From positions 2,927,734-2,991,733 of the forward strand of contig CP011020.1 of assembly GCA_001023535.1 (NCBI GenBank): 64,000 nucleotides of DNA. Reading direction: 5' to 3'. The first letter of the stretch is position 1, and every line of letters begins with the position of its first letter. Shown here in pieces: positions 56,031 to 64,000 of the stretch. The notes beneath the pieces were generated by a model. That model saw nothing but the letters and a program-made list of their open reading frames with translations, was not told where the DNA came from and did no database searches. This stretch comes from Pseudomonas chlororaphis (GTDB taxonomy: Bacteria; Pseudomonadota; Gammaproteobacteria; Pseudomonadales; Pseudomonadaceae). A program made the position numbers and the translations under genes.

Positions 56031-58205
56031 ATGACTTCCAAAAAAACAGCCACTGCGGTATCCGATCTGACCCTGGGCCCGGCCGCCAACGGCTTTGAAA
56101 CGTCGACGGTGTCGAGCGCCTCACGCCCCTTGTCGACCCAGCAGTACCTGTACTTCACCGAGACCAATACCGACCGCATCCTCGACAACCTCGACGGCCT
56201 GCGCGACACCGTGTTCCCGCGCCCACCGCACCTGGTGGATGACGAATACGACCGCAACCAGCAGGAATTCCCGTCGGTGTGCCTGATCGGCCTGGGCCGC
56301 TGCGGCTCCAACATCGCCCTGGACGTGGCGGAGCTGGTTTACAACGCGCGCAAGTTCTACCTCAACGAGTTCAACGCCGAAGACAAGCACTACGACAAGG
56401 GCTACAGCCCCGCGCAGTGGATCCGTCACAACCTGCGCCTGGGCACCGGCAAGGCCAGCAAGCCGGTGTTCCTGGTGGAACCGCTGGTCATGCTCGGCGA
56501 CCTGGACAAGGACATCGCCGGGCGCATCCGCTTCTCACGCAAGGGCGAAAAGAGCGGCTTTTTGCGTGACTACAGCAAGATGAAAATCATGGACTTGTCG
56601 GAGGTCCACGCCGGCGGCGCCGGTAACGCGCCGATCCTGGGCCAGTACCTGGCCAAGATCATCCTGAACAAGGACACCCAGCGTTTCTCCAGCCCCGACT
56701 GGAAAATGATCCACTCGTACCTGATCGACAGCTGCGGCATCAAGGCCAACCAATCGCGCCTGTATTTCTCGATCTTCAGTGCCGGTGGTGGCACCGGTTC
56801 GGGCATGGCCTCGGAGTTCGGCCTGGCCCAGCAGTACTCGTACATGAACAAGACGTTCGACACCAAGCCGATGGACGAACACGACAGCAAGAGCGGCCAC
56901 TCATTCGTCTTCGAGCCGATCTTCACCAGCGGCATCTGCGTGCTGCCGAACATTTCCGACCACCGCAGTGAAATGTCCGAGGCGCTGCACATCAACGCCG
57001 GGCGGCTGCTGTGCAAATACCTCTCGGAAGAATGGGATTTTTCATACAACTTCGCCAATGAAGACAGCAGCGAAGCCAGCGTCATGGGCCGGATCCGCCC
57101 ATGGAACGCGATGATGCTGATCTCCAACGACATCATGCGTTATGCCGAGGAAAGCGACGACGGCAACATCCAGAACATCGATGTCAACGCCATGGAGAAA
57201 CACGCCAACCAGTACATCTCCCAGCAGATCTTCAACATCCTGACCGCCCAGGCGGTCACCACCGATTACGACCAGAACTATTTCCGTCGGGCCGGCATCG
57301 ACATCGGCGAAACCATTCGCCTGGACGCCAACGACCTGTTCATGAGCCTGGCCGGCCCGGTGGCCATTGCCTACGCCGAATCGGTGGTCCCGGAAACCCC
57401 GGCGCCGAGCGGTGACAAGTTCAAGGTGTTCGAGAAAGAGCCGCCACGCCTGAACATCGACGACCTGTTCTTCCGCTCCATCGACCTGCCGCACTTCAAC
57501 AAGGTCACCCAGGCCATCGAAGGCATCAGCCTGTTGCCGATCGAATCCAAGCGCTACCGGGCGTCGTTGGAGCAGTACAAGAACTCCGGCTACGACGCCG
57601 CGGCCCTGCATGACCTGCACTTCTTCAAGAACTGCTCGTCGGTGGTGTCGATCGTGTCCTTGCCCAAGGACTACAAGCTGTCCTACATGGACCTGAACCG
57701 GCTCAAGACCCACCTCAACAGCCTGTTCCCCAACACCACGCTCAAGCGTTACGCGCTGGTGATCGGCGCCTCGGCCAACCTGTCGCTGACCACCCTGATC
57801 GCCAAGAGCCCGTGCCTGTCGGATGACTTCCTGACCCTGATCGTGGCGTTCATCAAGCGCTGCTTCGCCCGCACGCCGTACCGCTTCGACGACACCCTGG
57901 ACAACTCGATCCTGGACTTCATCATCAACGAAGACTTCGACGAAGAACGCATCGACGACCTGCTCAACGAGTTCGAAAACCCGGCGAAGATCCTCGACAC
58001 CAACTGGTACGCCATCAAGCCGATGTACGAGAAGAAATACCGCGAGCTGATCAACGACAAGGAGAAGTTCGTCTCGATCAATGACATCCGCCTGTCACGC
58101 GACTGCGTGAAAAAGGCCATCAAGTACCTGCGCGAGATCTACCGCCACCGGATCGGCAAGACCAAGGTTATTTCCCTTAACAACCATACAGGCAGGACTT
58201 ACTGA
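56031..58205 (+). CDS. Tubulin/FtsZ-superfamily GTPase-like protein, chromosomal, unknown role
   Basis: A protein of about 725 residues, soluble, no signal peptide. With the ATG at 56031 as residue 1, the nucleotide loops appear in tubulin/FtsZ order. T1-like CLIGLGRCGSNIA is at 84-96 and T3-like AGGAGNAPILGQ at 194-205. T4, the tubulin signature, is FSAGGGTGSGMASEFG at 249-263. A strand plus ND pair, MLISNDIM, is at 361-368. A helix H7 candidate carries the nucleotide-contacting Asn (KHANQYI, N392). A T7-like catalytic loop IRLDANDLFMSLAG at 428-441 keeps D-x-x-D but has Arg where FtsZ has Asn. Residues 450-725 form a long extra C-terminal region ending in a basic tail, with no FtsZ C-terminal peptide. 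Alternative ATGs at 55935 and 55986 lack good ribosome-binding sites too. The gene is single and its codon bias matches the genome. It is neither FtsZ nor clearly PhuZ/TubZ; it may belong to the Pfam Tubulin_2-type group. Confidence 0.85.
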   Translation: MTSKKTATAVSDLTLGPAANGFETSTVSSASRPLSTQQYLYFTETNTDRILDNLDGLRDTVFPRPPHLVDDEYDRNQQEFPSVCLIGLGRCGSNIALDVAELVYNARKFYLNEFNAEDKHYDKGYSPAQWIRHNLRLGTGKASKPVFLVEPLVMLGDLDKDIAGRIRFSRKGEKSGFLRDYSKMKIMDLSEVHAGGAGNAPILGQYLAKIILNKDTQRFSSPDWKMIHSYLIDSCGIKANQSRLYFSIFSAGGGTGSGMASEFGLAQQYSYMNKTFDTKPMDEHDSKSGHSFVFEPIFTSGICVLPNISDHRSEMSEALHINAGRLLCKYLSEEWDFSYNFANEDSSEASVMGRIRPWNAMMLISNDIMRYAEESDDGNIQNIDVNAMEKHANQYISQQIFNILTAQAVTTDYDQNYFRRAGIDIGETIRLDANDLFMSLAGPVAIAYAESVVPETPAPSGDKFKVFEKEPPRLNIDDLFFRSIDLPHFNKVTQAIEGISLLPIESKRYRASLEQYKNSGYDAAALHDLHFFKNCSSVVSIVSLPKDYKLSYMDLNRLKTHLNSLFPNTTLKRYALVIGASANLSLTTLIAKSPCLSDDFLTLIVAFIKRCFARTPYRFDDTLDNSILDFIINEDFDEERIDDLLNEFENPAKILDTNWYAIKPMYEKKYRELINDKEKFVSINDIRLSRDCVKKAIKYLREIYRHRIGKTKVISLNNHTGRTY

Positions 58206-58231
58206 GTCCGGCGCAGCACCGTGTTGCCTCC

Positions 58232-58303
58232 AATCGCGAGCAAGCTCGCTCCCACAGGGTTCTGTGTACACAGACCCACTGTGGGAGCGAGCTTGCTCGC
58301 GAT
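58232..58303. repeat. REP doublet, class A (inverted order)
   Basis: ATCGCGAGCAAGCTCGCTCC and GGAGCGAGCTTGCTCGCGAT flanking a TGTGTACACA palindrome, just past the tubulin-like gene. Confidence 0.88.
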
Positions 58304-58347
58304 AGCGGTCCTGAATCCTGCACCTGAACAACATCCAGAAACAATTA

Positions 58348-58365
58348 AGCAGCCCTAAGGCTGCT
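58348..58365. terminator. Possible terminator hairpin
   Basis: AGCAGCC-CTAA-GGCTGCT. There is no T-run on the plus strand; the minus strand follows with TTAATTGTTT. It could end the DUF2288 transcript. Confidence 0.35.
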
Positions 58366-58492
58366 CAATAAACTGTTCCCGTTACGTATACGTCACCCTG
58401 CCCTGTGGCGTTTCACCACGGCAGGATGCCATCACGCTACTCACCTACACACTTTTGTACCGCGCGCGCAGCGACCCAAGATGGTGCATCGA

Positions 58493-58798
58493 TCACTTCG
58501 ACGCCCTTTCCTGGATCAGGATCCAAGGCGAAACCACCACCGCCCAGAGCTGCGGATCACGCTCCAGAAAATCCAGCGCCCGCGTTTCAGACAGTTTCGC
58601 GAGCTGCTCGCCGGCCAACCAGGCGGAGACTTTCTCGCCTTCGTCCTGGGCCACGGCTTCGGCGGCGGCGATCAAATCCAGTGCCGGGTCGACCCATAAT
58701 AGGGCACCCTTGGCGAAGAACGGTTCCAGCTCCTTCCAGGTGATGGATGCGGTTTCACCGAGCAGCTTGGCATAGAGGGTGCTAGGTTCTTGGTTCAT
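58493..58798 (-). CDS. DUF2288 family protein
   Basis: A 101-residue soluble protein of the DUF2288 family, function unknown. It begins MNQEPSTLYAKLLGETASIT and contains WKELEPFFAKGALLWVDPALDLI (about residues 21-43) and a C-terminal DPQLWAVVVSPWILIQ. Start at 58798 has only a weak GGACAGG upstream. It is convergent with the tubulin-like gene and divergent from braC. Confidence 0.85.
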   Translation of the reverse strand: MNQEPSTLYAKLLGETASITWKELEPFFAKGALLWVDPALDLIAAAEAVAQDEGEKVSAWLAGEQLAKLSETRALDFLERDPQLWAVVVSPWILIQERASK

Positions 58799-59137
58799 GG
58801 GCCTGTCCGGAAAAGAAATCGGCGCGAATGATAACGTCGGTGGTCCGGCAGAAAAACCCGGTAGTAAATGGAGGGCCGATTGAAAAGTGCAGCAGGTGCC
58901 AGGGAATGCCGATTTGACCGGAGAAACCCCGCCGCTATTCTGTCTTTTTCTTTCAATAAAGCGACACCCTCCGGATTTGCCCCCAAGCGCCAGCTTCCCT
59001 TGCCAACAATCGGCGCTCTACACTGTACCGGTACAGTTGCCGGGGGCATTTTCCGCGAGGATATCCAAGATATCTGACCCGGTTCTGCTGCTACGGCGCC
59101 AGGACTATAAAAACTACAACAGCATGAGTGGAGCACT
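58799..59137. other. braC upstream control region
   Basis: A 339-base gap with no credible gene; short plus-strand frames here lack ribosome-binding sites and conserved sequence. It contains a perfect 16-base palindrome at 59022-59037 and an AT-richer segment CGGTTCTGCTGCTACGGCGC to ACTATAAAAACTAC (to about 59118) that may hold the braC promoter. Confidence 0.6.
59022..59037. promoter_or_regulatory. Perfect 16-bp palindrome, possible operator
   Basis: ACTGTACCGGTACAGT is fully self-complementary and lies about 100 bases before the braC start. I cannot name the regulator. Confidence 0.5.
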
Positions 59138-60265
59138 ATGACTAAGGCTACTAAGCAGATTTCCAAACTGTTTGCCGCTATGGTTCTGGCCGGGGTGGCC
59201 AGCCATTCGTTCGCCGCAGACACCATCAAGATCGGCATCGCCGGCCCGAAAACCGGCCCTGTAGCCCAATACGGCGACATGCAGTTCAGTGGCTCCAAGA
59301 TGGCCATCGAGCAGATCAACGCCAAGGGCGGCGTGAACGGCAAGCAACTCGTCGCCGTTGAATACGATGATGCCTGCGATCCAAAACAAGCGGTTGCCGT
59401 TGCGAACAAGGTCGTCAACGACGGCGTCAAGTTCGTGGTCGGCCACCTGTGCTCCAGCTCCACCCAGCCGGCTTCGGACATCTACGAAGACGAAGGCGTG
59501 ATCATGATCACTCCGGCGGCCACCAGCCCGGACATCACCGCTCGCGGCTACAAGATGATCTTCCGCACCATCGGCCTGGACAGCGCCCAGGGCCCGGCGG
59601 CCGGCAACTACATCGCCGACCACGTCAAGCCGAAGGTCGTTGCGGTCCTGCACGACAAGCAGCAGTACGGTGAAGGCATCGCCAGCGCGGTGAAATCGAC
59701 CCTCGAGAAGAAAGGCGTGAAAGTGGCCGTCTTCGAAGGCGTGAACGCCGGCGACAAAGACTTCTCCTCGATGATCGCCAAGCTCAAGCAAGCCAACGTC
59801 GACTTCGTCTACTACGGCGGCTACCACCCGGAGCTGGGCCTGATCCTGCGTCAGTCCGAGGAAAAGGGCCTGAAGGCCAAGTTCATGGGCCCGGAAGGCG
59901 TGGGCAACGACTCCATCTCGCAGATTGCCAAGGAATCCTCCGAAGGCCTGCTGGTGACCCTGCCGAAGTCCTTCGACCAGGATCCGGCCAACATCGCCCT
60001 GGCTGACGCCTTCAAGGCCAAGAAGGAAGACCCGAGCGGTCCGTTCGTGTTCCCGTCCTACTCCGCCGTCCAGGTGATTGCCCAAGCCATCACCGAAACC
60101 AAGAGCGAAGACCCGACCAAAGTGGCCGAAGCCATCCACGCCGGCACCTTCAAGACCCCAACCGGCGACCTGAGCTTCGACGCCAAGGGCGACCTGAAGG
60201 ACTTCAAGTTCGTGGTCTACGAGTGGCACTTCGGCAAGCCTAAAACCGAAGTTTCGCCTCAGTAA
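59138..60265 (+). CDS. braC: Branched-chain amino acid-binding protein
   Basis: A 375-residue periplasmic ABC substrate-binding protein for Leu/Ile/Val (and often Ala/Thr). Signal peptide MTKATKQISKLFAAMVLAGV plus ASHSFA, cleaved near residue 26. The mature start ADTIKIGIAGPKTGPVAQYG is typical of LivJ/BraC. VVGHLCSSSTQPASDIYEDE lies near residues 99-118, with a likely disulfide between Cys near 79 and 104. Start at 59138 follows GGAG. A strong hairpin follows, limiting read-through into braDEFG. Confidence 0.96.
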   Translation: MTKATKQISKLFAAMVLAGVASHSFAADTIKIGIAGPKTGPVAQYGDMQFSGSKMAIEQINAKGGVNGKQLVAVEYDDACDPKQAVAVANKVVNDGVKFVVGHLCSSSTQPASDIYEDEGVIMITPAATSPDITARGYKMIFRTIGLDSAQGPAAGNYIADHVKPKVVAVLHDKQQYGEGIASAVKSTLEKKGVKVAVFEGVNAGDKDFSSMIAKLKQANVDFVYYGGYHPELGLILRQSEEKGLKAKFMGPEGVGNDSISQIAKESSEGLLVTLPKSFDQDPANIALADAFKAKKEDPSGPFVFPSYSAVQVIAQAITETKSEDPTKVAEAIHAGTFKTPTGDLSFDAKGDLKDFKFVVYEWHFGKPKTEVSPQ

Positions 60266-60289
60266 GGCCTGGCCTGACTGACTGCCAAT

Positions 60290-60320
60290 AAAGCCCACGG
60301 CGTGCCGTGGGCTTTGTTTT
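60290..60320 (+). terminator. Hairpin terminator/attenuator after braC
   Basis: AAAGCCCACGG-CGTG-CCGTGGGCTTT followed by GTTTT. It is 25 bases past the braC stop, with 174 bases before braD. Confidence 0.88.
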
Positions 60321-60494
60321 GAATGTATTGGGCCGCGCTGGCGTGATCCGCCAGTCTCCCCACCTGAAAATCTCAAAACCGTCATCAGCGGTTCGCTGGC
60401 CAACCTCGTGCTCGAAGTGGATGCAGATCCACGGGGCCGGGCGGGAAAATGACTCCACCAGTGAAATGCGTATCAGGTTTTTAGGAGCGCTGTA

Positions 60495-61414
60495 ATGCCT
60501 GACATCTATCACTTCTTCCAGCAGCTGGTTAACGGCCTGACCGTTGGCAGCACGTATGCCCTGATCGCCATCGGCTATACGATGGTCTACGGCATCATTG
60601 GAATGATCAACTTCGCCCACGGCGAGGTGTACATGATCGGCTCCTACGTGGCGTTCATCGCCATCGCCGGGCTGAGCATGATGGGACTCGACAGTGTCCC
60701 GCTGTTGATGACCGCGGCTTTCATCGCGAGCATCGTGGTCACCAGTTCCTATGGCTACAGCATCGAACGGATCGCCTACCGCCCCTTGCGCGGCAGCAAC
60801 CGTCTGATCCCGCTGATTTCCGCCATCGGCATGTCGATCTTCCTGCAGAACACGGTTCTGCTTTCGCAAGACTCCAAGGACAAATCCATTCCCAACCTGA
60901 TTCCGGGCAACTTCGCCATCGGGCCAGGTGGCGCACATGAAGTGCTGATTTCGTACATGCAAATCGTGGTGTTCGTGGTGACCCTGCTCGCCATGCTCGG
61001 CCTCACGCTGTTCATCTCCCGCTCCCGCCTGGGCCGCGCCTGCCGCGCCTGTGCCGAAGACATCAAGATGGCCAACCTGCTGGGCATCAACACCAACAAC
61101 ATCATCGCCCTGACCTTCGTCATCGGTGCGGCCCTGGCGGCCGTCGCCGCGGTGCTGTTGAGCATGCAATACGGCGTGATCAACCCCAACGCCGGTTTCC
61201 TCGTCGGCCTCAAGGCCTTCACCGCCGCGGTGCTGGGTGGTATCGGCAGCATCCCCGGCGCCATGCTCGGCGGGTTGGTGCTGGGCGTAGCGGAAGCCTT
61301 TGGCGCCGATATCTTCGGCGACCAGTACAAGGACGTCGTGGCGTTCGGCTTGTTGGTTCTGGTCCTGTTATTCCGGCCGACCGGCATCCTGGGCCGTCCG
61401 GAGGTTGAAAAAGT

Positions 61415-61418
<4 letters not shown>
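60495..61418 (+). CDS. braD: Branched-chain amino acid permease LivH/BraD
   Basis: A 307-residue inner-membrane permease with about eight helices. LivH-type features: [20 protein letters not shown] (about residues 11-30), [16 protein letters not shown] (about 35-50), [20 protein letters not shown] (about 175-194) and [20 protein letters not shown] (about 249-268). AGGAG precedes the ATG at 60495. The stop overlaps the braE start (ATGA). Confidence 0.96.
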
Positions 61419-62667
<1,249 letters not shown>

Positions 62668-62671
<4 letters not shown>

Positions 62672-63435
62672 GCCGCGAGATCCTCAAGGTTGAAAATTTG
62701 AGCATGCGCTTCGGCGGCTTGCTGGCGGTCAATGGCGTGGCCCTGACCGTGAAAGAGAAACAGGTGGTTGCCTTGATCGGGCCGAACGGCGCGGGCAAGA
62801 CCACGGTGTTCAATTGCCTGACCGGCTTCTACCAGCCAACCGGCGGTAGCATCCTGCTGGACGGCGAGCCGATCCAGGGCCTGCCGGGGCACAAGATCGC
62901 CCTCAAGGGCGTGGTGCGCACCTTCCAGAACGTGCGGTTGTTCAAGGACATGACGGCGATCGAGAACCTGCTGATCGCCCAGCACCGTCACCTGAACACC
63001 AACTTCTTTGCCGGCCTGTTCAAGACCCCGTCGTTCCGCAAGAGCGAACGCGAGGCCATGGAATACGCCGAGTACTGGCTGGAGAAGGTCAACCTCAAGG
63101 AGTTCGCCAACCGGACCGCCGGCACCCTGGCCTACGGTCAGCAACGGCGCCTGGAAATCGCCCGCTGCATGATGACCCGTCCGCGGATCCTCATGCTCGA
63201 CGAACCGGCCGCCGGCCTGAACCCCAAGGAAACCGAAGACCTGAAGGCACTGATCAGCGTGCTGCGCGAGGAGCACAACGTCACGGTGCTGCTGATCGAG
63301 CACGACATGAAACTGGTCATGAGCATTTCCGACCACATCGTGGTGATCAACCAGGGCACGCCCCTGGCCGACGGCACGCCGGACCAGATCCGCGACAATC
63401 CTGAAGTGATCAAAGCCTACCTGGGGGAAGCGTAA
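62668..63435 (+). CDS. braF: Branched-chain amino acid ABC ATPase LivG/BraF
   Basis: A 255-residue ATPase. Walker [11 protein letters not shown] is near residues 37-46, Q-loop [13 protein letters not shown] near 85-97, signature [15 protein letters not shown] near 154-168, Walker [16 protein letters not shown] near 173-187 and switch His in IEHDMKLVM near 210-218. The start overlaps the braE stop (ATGA). The braG start codon follows the stop immediately. Confidence 0.96.
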
Positions 63436-64000
63436 ATGCTGCAGTTCGAAAACGTTTCCACCTTCTACGGCAAGATCCAGGCCCTGCACAGTGTCAACGT
63501 CGACGTCCGCCAGGGCGAAATCGTGACGCTGATCGGTGCCAACGGCGCCGGCAAGTCCACGCTGCTGATGACCCTCTGCGGTTCGCCCCAGGCCCGCAGC
63601 GGCAGCATCCGCTACATGGGCGAGGAACTGGTGGGCCAGGACTCTTCGCAGATCATGCGCAAGAGCATCGCGGTGGTGCCGGAAGGTCGTCGGGTGTTTG
63701 CCCGACTGACCGTGGAAGAAAACCTCGCCATGGGCGGGTTCTTCACCGACAAGGGCGACTATCAGGAACAGATGGACAAGGTCCTGCACCTTTTCCCACG
63801 CCTGAAAGAGCGTTTTACCCAACGCGGCGGCACCATGTCCGGCGGCGAACAGCAAATGCTCGCCATCGGCCGTGCGCTGATGAGCAAGCCCAAGCTGCTG
63901 CTGCTCGACGAGCCGTCCCTGGGGTTGGCGCCGATCATCATCCAGCAGATCTTCGACATCATCGAACAGCTGCGCAAGGATGGCGTGACGGTGTTCCTGG
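63436..64000 (+). CDS. braG: Branched-chain amino acid ABC ATPase LivF/BraG (cut by window end)
   Basis: The first 188 codons of the second ATPase; the frame is open at the window edge. It begins MLQFENVSTFYGKIQALHSV. Walker A GANGAGKSTLL is near residues 35-45, VVPEGRRVFARLTVEENLAM near 78-97, signature MSGGEQQMLAIGRAL near 134-148 and Walker B LLLLDEPSLGLAP near 153-165. The family is about 233 residues, so some 45 codons lie beyond the window. No frame damage is seen. Confidence 0.95.
   Translation, partial: MLQFENVSTFYGKIQALHSVNVDVRQGEIVTLIGANGAGKSTLLMTLCGSPQARSGSIRYMGEELVGQDSSQIMRKSIAVVPEGRRVFARLTVEENLAMGGFFTDKGDYQEQMDKVLHLFPRLKERFTQRGGTMSGGEQQMLAIGRALMSKPKLLLLDEPSLGLAPIIIQQIFDIIEQLRKDGVTVFL

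Noticed and set aside
55935..58205. Phage origin (PhuZ-like) of the tubulin-like gene
   Set aside because: No phage structural, replication or lysis genes nearby. Codon bias matches the chromosome and the flanks are ordinary metabolic genes.
55935..58205. Assignment as FtsZ or plasmid TubZ
   Set aside because: Too long, lacks the FtsZ C-terminal peptide, T7 loop differs, and there is no dcw cluster or TubR/tubC-type repeats beside it.
58868..59077. Small plus-strand frame of 69 codons before braC
   Set aside because: No ribosome-binding site, atypical composition, overlaps the likely control region and the palindrome.

Overview
The window looks like chromosome of a fluorescent-group Pseudomonas (P. 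fluorescens complex). The coding is dense, GC-rich and strongly GC3-biased. Gene order matches known Pseudomonas blocks: gntT/gntK/gntR, fadD1-fadD2-phaJ, the Entner-Doudoroff/glucose cluster, hxuIRA-hemO, arcDABC, pobR/pobA and braCDEFG. Intergenic regions carry many Pseudomonas-type REP palindromes. I see no tRNA, rRNA, IS element, prophage or CRISPR array.

Layout. 1-3.4 kb: gluconate permease, gluconokinase and their LacI-type regulator, each preceded by the same operator-like palindrome. 3.4-7.1 kb: small or unknown proteins, a GNAT acetyltransferase, a second-type peptide deformylase coupled to a YihY/BrkB membrane protein, and CsbD. 7.2-12.8 kb: tandem acyl-CoA ligases FadD1 and FadD2, then an alpha/beta hydrolase and the R-specific enoyl-CoA hydratase PhaJ. 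12.8-18.3 kb: an AaeB/DUF1656/HlyD efflux operon, a PA2169-type four-helix protein with a candidate sigma-54 promoter, a DUF3820 protein and a class V aminotransferase. 18.4-37.5 kb: central glucose catabolism (eda, pgl, zwf, hexR, hexose-6-P mutarotase, oprB, gltKGFB, an AGE-family sugar isomerase, gltS/gltR, glk, edd, gap). HexR-like boxes lie in the zwf and edd/gap control regions. 37.6-42.7 kb: an iron-starvation haem-uptake signalling system (ECF sigma, FecR-type anti-sigma, TonB receptor with signalling domain, haem oxygenase) with Fur boxes. 42.7-44.6 kb: a DUF454 protein and a rearranged CaiB/BaiF-type CoA-transferase. 44.6-49.5 kb: arginine deiminase pathway. 49.5-55.8 kb: DUF5064, a tiny membrane protein, pobR/pobA and two MFS transporters. 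55.9-58.2 kb: a 725-residue tubulin/FtsZ-superfamily protein. 58.5-64 kb: DUF2288 and the branched-chain amino acid ABC transporter, whose last gene is cut by the window end.

How the genes work together. Glucose crosses the outer membrane through OprB and the inner membrane through GltBFGK, and is phosphorylated by Glk. Zwf, Pgl, Edd and Eda convert it to pyruvate plus glyceraldehyde-3-P, which Gap uses. HexR senses KDPG, and GltR/GltS controls uptake. Gluconate enters through GntT and GntK and joins the same pathway. Several catabolic genes carry AANAANAA motifs at their ribosome-binding region, which suggests Hfq/Crc catabolite repression.

The most unusual item is the chromosomal tubulin-like gene at 56.0-58.2 kb. 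It keeps the T1, T3, T4 and T7-type nucleotide motifs, stands alone on its strand, and has no obvious phage, plasmid-partition or division partner. Second is the CoA-transferase at 43.2-44.6 kb, whose CaiB halves appear in permuted order with the catalytic Asp apparently lost.
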